From positions 1-42,562 of the forward strand of contig NZ_JABMCQ010000015.1 of NCBI RefSeq assembly GCF_013179575.1: a stretch of DNA of 42,562 bases, written 5' to 3'. The notes beneath the pieces were generated by a model. That model did not search any database. It saw only the letters and a list, made by a program, of their open reading frames with translations, and was not told the origin of the DNA. Position 1 is the first letter of the stretch; the number at the start of each line of letters is the position of its first letter. The translations under genes and the position numbers were made by a program. The DNA is from Sphingobacterium shayense. Its GTDB lineage: Bacteria > Bacteroidota > Bacteroidia > Sphingobacteriales > Sphingobacteriaceae. Positions 1 to 6,800 of this stretch are shown piece by piece.

Positions 1-1287
1 CAACTTAATTCTTCTGTGGTAGTTGGCAACTATAGCCTCGGCGTGTCATTGCTACCAACATTTAGTGTTAAAGCTAACACGTCAAGTTTTTTGAAAAGTA
101 CCGGTGAAACAATTCCGCTTAACCGGATAAATATACGCCTTCTGTCGATCAACGGCCTACAACTATTGGGTATTCATACAGAAGTACCATTAACAACTGC
201 GGCCCAACCTATTTATGTTGGCGTGTTGGGGGCGAACCTTGCATCAGGTCCAATTGTAGCAAACGTCCGGATCCCTACTTCCGGTTTCATCTGGAAACAA
301 GGGCTGTATGTATCAAATGTTAGCTTTTCGGTCGGAGGGGTACTTATCCCGGGATCCATCGCCCCTTCTTCTCAGGCGCTCAATATTCAAATACCGGGAT
401 TTATTAGCGTGCAGCCCACCTTAGCTAAAGCAAGTTTAGTAATTGACGATTTAAATTATTATAGATCTGCCGGCGTTATTTCTGTAAACCAAATTATACC
501 TGTTAGCACGACAGTTCCCTACGTTCCAAGTATAAGGGCGGAAGGTTCTCAATTTAATTTTAGTACATCGCTTCCGTATAATAGCTTGCCATTGTCTCCC
601 GTTTCGGCTATTACCGTGGGGCTAACGTCTGTTTCCACAGGAACTCCTGTATCGCTGTCTACGAGCGATCAAGCGCTAACCACTCCTTCTGGTATTGCCC
701 TTACGAGCAACAATCAGGTGCTAACGAATACCTATAGTATTAACGCAGTCCAGCTTACGAATAGTTTTTTGCAAGCTGGAACATATTTTCTTCCAGTTAC
801 CTATAGTTATAACGAATCAGTCGTTGGAAGTCCCGCCGGGGTTCCACAAGCGCAGGCAACTAGCGGCTTAGAAGTTCTTGTCAGCGACCTTGCCGAAATC
901 GTAGCTAGTCAGCAGGTAATAAACCTAGATTTCAATACTGCTTTAGACTACGTTAATGGCGTCTCTGTTGATATTCCGACACATCTACGCGTTAGTAAAA
1001 CAACCCCATATAATTTAACTGTTCGGTCGACCTCATCAGCCTTCAATTCCTTAGATAATAATATTCCATTGAGCGTTCTGCGAATCGGCCCGTCTGTCGC
1101 CCAAACAGATATGAATACAGTAACGCTCTCGGGTACCGCCCAACCCCTCATTGATAATGCAAATCCCGTGATTGATCGAAGCTTTGGCGTGCGCTTTAGT
1201 ATTCCAGCTAGTCAGGCGGAGAAGCTTCTTGGTAAGCCTTCGGGAAACTATTCTGCAGATATTATTTTTAGTATAGTGGCACCTTAG
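1..1287 (+). CDS. Secreted structural-type protein, C-terminal part (5' end outside window)
   Basis: The frame is open from base 1 and ends with TAG at 1285-1287, so the start and any signal peptide lie outside the window. A GTG at 16 is only the first start-like codon. About 428 residues are visible. They are rich in Ser, Thr, Val, Asn and Pro, with very little Cys or Trp, and have the alternating beta pattern of extracellular Ig-like or fimbrial subunits. I see no catalytic motif and cannot name the family. The last three codons overlap the stop of the convergent usher-like gene. That pairing suggests, by inference only, a surface polymer subunit next to its export pore. It could equally be an unrelated adhesin. 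Confidence 0.6.
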   Translation, partial: QLNSSVVVGNYSLGVSLLPTFSVKANTSSFLKSTGETIPLNRINIRLLSINGLQLLGIHTEVPLTTAAQPIYVGVLGANLASGPIVANVRIPTSGFIWKQGLYVSNVSFSVGGVLIPGSIAPSSQALNIQIPGFISVQPTLAKASLVIDDLNYYRSAGVISVNQIIPVSTTVPYVPSIRAEGSQFNFSTSLPYNSLPLSPVSAITVGLTSVSTGTPVSLSTSDQALTTPSGIALTSNNQVLTNTYSINAVQLTNSFLQAGTYFLPVTYSYNESVVGSPAGVPQAQATSGLEVLVSDLAEIVASQQVINLDFNTALDYVNGVSVDIPTHLRVSKTTPYNLTVRSTSSAFNSLDNNIPLSVLRIGPSVAQTDMNTVTLSGTAQPLIDNANPVIDRSFGVRFSIPASQAEKLLGKPSGNYSADIIFSIVAP

Positions 1288-4127
1288 AAGCGTTTAATTC
1301 CTATTTTTCGCCGCTCATCCTTATAAATAAAATCAGGAAGTTGAATGCTTTTTTGTTCACCTATATAAATACGTAAAGATGGATTCTTAATGGAAAAAGA
1401 CATACCTCCGCTAGAAATAGAGAACGTATAGTTACCTTTGGGTAAGTAAAAGGTATAATTGCCATCTGCATCGCTTAAAGTTTGATATTCTCTATCGTGT
1501 CTGTCTACTGCGTTGATTCGTATGCCGGCAAGCGCCGGAGTTGTTTTATTATATTTATTGACAGCAACCGTTATGCGGCCATTGACCTTCTTTGTCTTGA
1601 TAAGGGGTAGTTCTAATGTTCTATTTTTGGTTATAACGATATCAACAGGGCCTTGAGATACCCAGCCTTGGTTGTTTTGGATTTGGATGGAGTGCTTTCC
1701 GCCGTTGATGTTTAGAAATTTAACGTTCCCTCTACTATCAGTAACTGCACCTTGGCTACCTATCTTTACCAATACCCCTTCTGCAGGAAGTTCATCGTCT
1801 TCTTTTTCCTTGTTATTATTGACGTCTCCGTAGAGGGTTAATTGTAATTTATATCCTTTTTGTTTTCCTTTGCGTCCAAAGTGTTTCTCAATGCCTATCC
1901 GGATTTGGCGGTTATCAAATCTATAATTTGGAACGGGAGAAGAGCCTATCTGTTCTGAATTGTAGGTGTTATAGAAGTCGCTCGCTTTGATAACTGTGTA
2001 GTAGATTTGTCCGGTTAGATTCCAGTTGTTTTTAAGTTGCCAGCGAAGGTCTGCGTTTAAGGAGAAGTTGTTGGATTCGGAAAATCCATAGTGGCTATAC
2101 ATTGCGGCGGTTTGCGCTTGCAGTTTTCCGCCGAAAGCATAGAAATGTACATTGGGTCCGAATGTATAAATGCTATAGTCGGTCGCACGCGATATAGAGA
2201 ATAGATCGCTTAAATAATAAGGTTTTAGTTGTATGAATGTACTAAATCCAAACCGTTGATAAGTGTAGTTCCCGGTTAGTCTTAGGGAATGGAACGCTGT
2301 ATTTTCTTGGTCAGAAAGATGCAGGGAAGTGTAGCCATAATCGGTAAGCATTGAAAACCGGTGGCCTTTCGAAAAGAAATTGACATTCGCTGCGAGCCTC
2401 GCTGAACGGGAATGGGCAAGGGTAGGCGAAATAGTCTGACGAAACCAATTTTGATAGTTGGCAGTTTGTGCCATATAGTAGGGGCGGAGTTCCAGCTGTA
2501 GTTGTTTCAAGCCTAACAGGTATCCGATTTCGTAAATCTGAATGCGATTACTGTTGCTAGAGTAGAAGTTCGTATATCCATTTCGATAGGCAGGCTTATT
2601 GTCCATGTAACTTATTCTTGCTGTCAAGCGGTTTTTGTTTTCTAGGATCCTACTGATACGGGTGTCACTTTGGGAGAGCCCCCGACGGAGTCCCGAATAA
2701 TAGGGGGAGCTGTAATAGTTTATGCTTGTTAGCTGGTAATTGCCGAACATATAATCGTAGTTTGCACCGATGGAACCACCGAGCTTGGTTTCGCTTAACT
2801 GTGAACGCTCTGAGCTAAGGCCGCCTTCGAGTACGAGCTCTCGGTTTTTCTCGAGTAGTAATCTTTTTTTTACGTTAGCTAAATCACTTTTTACACCTCT
2901 GAACGCCTCATTTCGATGAAGAAAAGTGATGCTTTTGCGCTCGTTGTATCGGGGACCCTCAGCATATCTTGCACCGAACGTTTCGCCGCCGTCAAGGAAA
3001 TTAAACATCTCACTAAAAAGCATATATCTATTATCTACAGCATAGAGACTAATTGAACGCTCAGAATCAAATTTATAGCTTGCTTTTATCCCTCTACCAT
3101 TTACAGATTGATCCAGATTTTCATAGATATTCCCAAGTTTAATACCCCAGTCTTTGCTCTGGTAATCTATATAAGAATCGTAGATGTTGAATCCGTTCTG
3201 TTGTTGGTAATAGTCTACAGTCATCCGGTAATCGAGTGTCCCTGCTTTGTGTACATCGATACCTCCATTCCCTTGTAGCTGGTATATCTGTGAATAGTTG
3301 CCCATATCGATGTACCGCATAGCGATGGAGTTTCGAAGCGGGAGATTTTGCAACGCGGTATTCGAACCAAATCTCTTTACACTCCCAGGACTTATAATAC
3401 GCATCGAGCTGCTTGCAAGAACTTTTCCGGTGGAACCCAGTGCTTGTACGCGTAAATCAAAATCAGCGTCAACACGGGATACGGTGGAACTTGCCGTATA
3501 AGTGAGGAGGGTTTGCCCACCTGCAGGAAGCGTTAAGGGTAAAGATTCCCCAATGATCTCGAAGCCTGGCGGAAAACCGGAGAAGGAGGGTTGGATGGTC
3601 TGTGGGACAAGGCCAGTGTTTAGCAGCCGCAATAAAAGTTGTAACTGACCGGTCGCGGGATCAATATAATATTCCTGTTGCGCTGGTTTTATTGTTATCG
3701 GGCGCGCGTTTTGTAGTTTGGTGTAAAAGGTTTGTTCCGGTTGTATACTTATCTTAGGATCTTCTGAATCAAGGTGAATTGTGAAACGCTGAGTGACAGT
3801 AGTTACCGTTTGTCTGTTTGCCACATATTTTAAGGGGAAGGTTTTTGTTTCTGTTGCTTGAAGTATAATTTTTAGGGGTAGACTAATTATACCGCTGAGC
3901 GCCGTAGTGTTCTTTGCAGATGCCAATAGCACAATTTGTTTTTGTGTATGATTAGATATGGTTATTTTGTTGGAGAATGTTTGGGGACCCGATAAGGGAA
4001 TCGAATCCATGGCGAAATGATAGGAAACGTCATAACGCTGCTGGCCAATTCCATTAGTAACGAAAGTGAGTGTCCAGAAGCAGGTTAATAAGAATGGCCA
4101 AAGGTATTGGTTTCTCAAATCGTTCAT
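1284..4127 (-). CDS. Usher-like outer-membrane beta-barrel protein with Ig-like N-terminus and CNA-B/SdrB-like C-terminus
   Basis: The product has 947 residues with a signal peptide of about 28 residues ending near GIGQQ. Two Ig-like or periplasmic-chaperone-like beta domains follow (about 30-260). A long stretch of amphipathic Tyr/Asn/Ser-rich strands (about 270-755) looks like an outer-membrane barrel; the part around GIKLGNIYENLDQSVNGRG resembles the barrel repeats of fimbrial ushers. The C-terminus carries an SdrB/CNA-B-like domain with an acidic Dx(N)xxxxxDD element (DVNNNKEKEDDELP) and then a carboxypeptidase-regulatory-like domain (TLSDADGNYTFYLPKGNYT). It is probably an outer-membrane export pore or anchor for a surface polymer. 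It converges with the upstream partial gene, with stops overlapping in TTAG, and no terminator is visible between them. The barrel call is fairly safe; the usher function is inference. Confidence 0.6.
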   Translation of the reverse strand: MNDLRNQYLWPFLLTCFWTLTFVTNGIGQQRYDVSYHFAMDSIPLSGPQTFSNKITISNHTQKQIVLLASAKNTTALSGIISLPLKIILQATETKTFPLKYVANRQTVTTVTQRFTIHLDSEDPKISIQPEQTFYTKLQNARPITIKPAQQEYYIDPATGQLQLLLRLLNTGLVPQTIQPSFSGFPPGFEIIGESLPLTLPAGGQTLLTYTASSTVSRVDADFDLRVQALGSTGKVLASSSMRIISPGSVKRFGSNTALQNLPLRNSIAMRYIDMGNYSQIYQLQGNGGIDVHKAGTLDYRMTVDYYQQQNGFNIYDSYIDYQSKDWGIKLGNIYENLDQSVNGRGIKASYKFDSERSISLYAVDNRYMLFSEMFNFLDGGETFGARYAEGPRYNERKSITFLHRNEAFRGVKSDLANVKKRLLLEKNRELVLEGGLSSERSQLSETKLGGSIGANYDYMFGNYQLTSINYYSSPYYSGLRRGLSQSDTRISRILENKNRLTARISYMDNKPAYRNGYTNFYSSNSNRIQIYEIGYLLGLKQLQLELRPYYMAQTANYQNWFRQTISPTLAHSRSARLAANVNFFSKGHRFSMLTDYGYTSLHLSDQENTAFHSLRLTGNYTYQRFGFSTFIQLKPYYLSDLFSISRATDYSIYTFGPNVHFYAFGGKLQAQTAAMYSHYGFSESNNFSLNADLRWQLKNNWNLTGQIYYTVIKASDFYNTYNSEQIGSSPVPNYRFDNRQIRIGIEKHFGRKGKQKGYKLQLTLYGDVNNNKEKEDDELPAEGVLVKIGSQGAVTDSRGNVKFLNINGGKHSIQIQNNQGWVSQGPVDIVITKNRTLELPLIKTKKVNGRITVAVNKYNKTTPALAGIRINAVDRHDREYQTLSDADGNYTFYLPKGNYTFSISSGGMSFSIKNPSLRIYIGEQKSIQLPDFIYKDERRKIGIKRF

Positions 4128-4203
4128 ATCTTGGCAAAGATCATTGTAATGACAGTAATATTGAAATAAAGTAGGTCACATGCTTATGTTACTAATTTCT
4201 ATT

Positions 4204-4830
4204 TTATACGGCTAATTGTGCTATTAGCTCGCCTTTGCTGTTGATATTGAGTTTTCTGTATACCCGCTTAACGTATATCCGTACAGTGTCTAAAGAGAGC
4301 TCGTAGCGATGAGCAATCATTTTGTAACTCATCCCTTCCACTATGCCGTTCGCTACCTGCATTTCTCTTGTCGTCAGCAGATCTTCGTATTTCTTGCTTT
4401 CTCTTAATTGGTTTATAAGAGCTCTTGAGATTTTGGGGCTGACATAGGATCCTCCCTGATGAATCGTTACTATCGCGTCTGTTAACAGGGGCATACAGGT
4501 TTGTTTGCATAGGTAACTGATAGCACCGTTGCGGAAGGATTTGCGGACCGTGGCAATGTCTTGAATTTTCGTAGCCACGATAACGTCAATATTTGGATAT
4601 ATTCTCTTAATCTGCTCAACGGTTCGGAAGTCTTGCTGTTCGATATCGAGAATCAAAAGATCTGGAAGTGGTGGTCGTTGTATTTTCGACGGGCTTAATT
4701 TCTCACTCTCAAAAAGTATGTCGATAGTAAGGTTCTTGTTTTCGGTATTATATTCGCTCACTAAGCGATTAATATCTTTACGCGCATGCTCGTCGATATC
4801 AATAATTCCGATTTTAATTGTTTCATTCAT
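4204..4830 (-). CDS. NarL/FixJ-type response regulator (receiver + LuxR HTH), orphan
   Basis: This 208-residue protein has an N-terminal receiver (about 5-125) and a LuxR-type helix-turn-helix (about 150-206, LTTREMQVA...DTVRIYVKRVYRKL). Receiver residues visible are D11, the likely phospho-acceptor D62 in LLILDI, T87 and K109. The acidic pair after the first strand is reduced to D-I instead of D-D or D-E, so metal binding may be weakened. No histidine kinase is in the window. It lies upstream of the usher-like gene on the same strand with a gap of 76 bases, so it may regulate or be co-transcribed with that locus. An inverted repeat at 4885-4907 lies upstream of its start. Confidence 0.85.
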   Translation of the reverse strand: MNETIKIGIIDIDEHARKDINRLVSEYNTENKNLTIDILFESEKLSPSKIQRPPLPDLLILDIEQQDFRTVEQIKRIYPNIDVIVATKIQDIATVRKSFRNGAISYLCKQTCMPLLTDAIVTIHQGGSYVSPKISRALINQLRESKKYEDLLTTREMQVANGIVEGMSYKMIAHRYELSLDTVRIYVKRVYRKLNINSKGELIAQLAV

Positions 4831-4884
4831 AGTGTCATGGTCAGCGCAAGCAAGATTTTACAGATTTTTTTGTAGTCATATGAT

Positions 4885-4907
4885 ATACTAACAGCAATAG
4901 TTAGTAT
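4885..4907. promoter_or_regulatory. Inverted repeat upstream of the response-regulator gene
   Basis: ATACTAAC and GTTAGTAT form perfect 8-base arms around a 7-base spacer, 55 bases upstream of the ATG at 4830. Size and position suit an operator or autoregulatory site for the LuxR-type regulator, but this is inferred from placement alone. Confidence 0.35.
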
Positions 4908-5005
4908 TTGTTCCTTAATTCGAAATGGAGTGTCGCTTAAGGGATTTCAACTTTATTTATCAGCATTGTTGAACCCTACGAGCAAGTTGCTGAAAAATGT
5001 TTATT

Positions 5006-5033
5006 AAAGCAAATTAGAACGGTTATTTGCTTT
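5006..5033. repeat. Inverted repeat AAAGCAAAT / ATTTGCTTT
   Basis: Perfect 9-base arms (5006-5014 and 5025-5033) flank a 10-base spacer. The arm matches the half-site repeated upstream of the ATPase gene at 5382-6572, including an exact AAAGCAAAT at 6587-6595. It lies about 350 bases past that gene's stop codon, so the gene has the motif on both sides. In AT-rich DNA an isolated repeat of this size can arise by chance. Confidence 0.4.
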
Positions 5034-5381
5034 CCTATATTGGTATTTTTATAACGATAATATAATCCTACTGTTTCTAGACTATCAATTTTGACGATCA
5101 AATAGAAGGACGCACCATATAATTAGTCTCCCAATCAAGATAACTGCAAGCGGATATAGGAAGAACCATCGAAATGACCAGTATTGCCGTTTGCTCATTC
5201 CTCTAAAAAACCTCATTCGTTTCATAGCAGTAAAACAACGTATGATGTCATTCGTTTGACTACCGTTCGATTTCCTTCCAATTCAGGAAAATCTAATACT
5301 TTTTACTTTCGTAACCGAGACAAATGGGGGCATTATCTTATTGTATTTTATTTTTCCGAAAAGTGTCTATCAATTTAAAAA

Positions 5382-6572
5382 TTAATACATAAATCCAAAA
5401 AGCCAAACTGGAATTACATTTCCAAAGCCTATCTCAACTCCGTCTTTGGCTACGTAGGCGTTTTTTGTATTTGCTATTTGCTTTTTACTTTTATTTTTTC
5501 CTCCAATTTCAAAGGTGTAGGTTTTATCAATTATGAAATCTGCTGTTTCTGAAAGATTTATTTCATGTAATCCTTTGAATTGATTTAAGAAAAACGTCTC
5601 ACGAACATTTCCTATGTTCGTATTGTCTTTTGCTAGGGAATACATTAGGTTGCTATTGTTCAAATACAATTTTTCTGGTTTGGTCAACACTCCAATACCC
5701 GAAGTGTCTTTATAGAGTTCACTGACAAGTCCGGCTCGTTCGAGAATTTTTATGCTTTGCACCAGCAAATTTCGAGATACCCCTATTTTCTCGCTCAATT
5801 TGGTGATATTGGGTGTGAACGGTGCGCTCGAAGCGACCGTGATGAGCAATTTTTTCAATTTGATCAATGTGTCGTATTGTAGATCTTCTACGGCGTTGAT
5901 ATCTATTTCGATGATGAGATTAATAGTGTTTTGCAATTTCTGGATATAATGAGCTTCATTTTCTTTGTAGTATGGATAAGCTCCTATTTTTAGGTATTTT
6001 TCGAATAATGGTAAAGGTTTTATTTCTGTCAGAATTTTTGTTGCGATGGTATTGTGATTTTTTAAAATTTCGGTCAGTGTGTAAGAGGAAAATGTTTCAT
6101 TGGTTTCAAAAGTAATAAACTCTCTAAAGGACATTTCTTTGAGATAGTACGAGACTGCTCTTCGGCTTAAATCTGATTCGGATTTATATATTTCGAGCAT
6201 AGAGGACGAAGTGAAAATAACAGCAAGCTCAGGGAAATTGTCGTAAATCAGTTTTATCTCTCTTGACCAGTTGGGGTATTTATGGACTTCATCGAGTAGT
6301 AGATGCGTTCCTCCGAACTGAGTAAATTGTTTCGCCAAATCATAAAGTTTATTTTCAAAAAAGTAAATATGATCGAGACTTATGTACAATGTTGATTGTA
6401 ATGGTAAGTTCAGTTTTGCTAGCTGCAAAAGTAAAGTCGTTTTTCCAGCACCTCTTGCGCCTTTTATCACAATAAGGCGATTATTTAAGTCGATTTTATC
6501 AATAAGATAACGTTGTATATTTAACGATACACGGGTTATTTTTATTTGAAACTCTAGTAATAATTCTTCCAT
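5382..6572 (-). CDS. AAA ATPase with DUF4143-type C-terminus
   Basis: I start at the ATG at 6572 (MEELLLEF, 396 residues), which has AAGAAAG a few bases upstream. The frame can be extended seven codons to a TTG at 6593, but that is less likely. Walker A is GARGAGKT (38-45) and Walker B is LLLDEVH (91-97). A winged-helix-like segment (TKLSEKIGVSRNLLVQSIKILERAGLV) follows, then a C-terminal D...FEIGGK element that resembles the degenerate PD-(D/E)XK core of DUF4143. Solitary ATPases of this class are common in Bacteroidota and archaea, and their cellular role is not settled. The gene stands alone, and its upstream region carries repeated AAAGCAAW half-sites. Confidence 0.85.
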   Translation of the reverse strand: MEELLLEFQIKITRVSLNIQRYLIDKIDLNNRLIVIKGARGAGKTTLLLQLAKLNLPLQSTLYISLDHIYFFENKLYDLAKQFTQFGGTHLLLDEVHKYPNWSREIKLIYDNFPELAVIFTSSSMLEIYKSESDLSRRAVSYYLKEMSFREFITFETNETFSSYTLTEILKNHNTIATKILTEIKPLPLFEKYLKIGAYPYYKENEAHYIQKLQNTINLIIEIDINAVEDLQYDTLIKLKKLLITVASSAPFTPNITKLSEKIGVSRNLLVQSIKILERAGLVSELYKDTSGIGVLTKPEKLYLNNSNLMYSLAKDNTNIGNVRETFFLNQFKGLHEINLSETADFIIDKTYTFEIGGKNKSKKQIANTKNAYVAKDGVEIGFGNVIPVWLFGFMY

Positions 6573-6662
6573 ATTGCTTTCTTTATAAAGCAAATATACT
6601 ATTTTTTGTTAACTATAGAAAGCAATTTTATATAACTATTGCTTTGTGAGAAAAGCAATAGT
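6573..6662. promoter_or_regulatory. Cluster of AAAGCAAW half-sites upstream of the AAA ATPase gene
   Basis: Five copies of the 8-base half-site occur within 90 bases: ATTGCTTT at 6573-6580 and 6638-6645, AAAGCAAA at 6587-6594, and AAAGCAAT at 6619-6626 and 6652-6659. The last pair forms a perfect 11-base inverted repeat (ACTATTGCTTT at 6635-6645, AAAGCAATAGT at 6652-6662) with a 6-base loop. The first copy abuts the start codon. Autoregulation or a recognition site for the gene's own product are both plausible; neither is shown by the sequence. Confidence 0.55.
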
Positions 6663-6728
6663 CGACCAATTTGTGTGCTGTCGGAACGATTTTTTATCGA
6701 TTTTAGGGCTTTTTCAAGAAACTTAAAT

Positions 6729-6758
6729 TTTGATGCAACAGAACTCAAATTATTTTTG
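6729..6758 (+). promoter_or_regulatory. Bacteroidota-type promoter for the ThuA/sugar dehydrogenase gene
   Basis: TATTTTTG at 6751-6758 matches the -7 consensus TAnnTTTG. TTTG at 6729-6732 lies 18 bases upstream and suits the -33 element. Transcription would begin near 6765, giving a leader of roughly 35 bases before the ATG at 6801. Confidence 0.5.
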
Positions 6759-6800
6759 CAAATTTAAGATCGAAACCTAAACACGTATAACAACAGTCAC

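Larger units (their letters stand above)
4831..5381. other. Intergenic region, 551 bp
   Basis: This region separates the response regulator from the first AAA ATPase. It holds an inverted repeat near the response-regulator start and a second inverted repeat at 5006-5033. A short open frame at 5184-5378 on the plus strand has no recognisable domain and poor codon character, so I do not call it a gene. Confidence 0.5.

Noticed and set aside
5184..5378. 64-residue open frame upstream of the first ATPase's stop
   Set aside because: Low-complexity composition (Ser, Phe, Lys, His) and no homologous pattern; probably chance.
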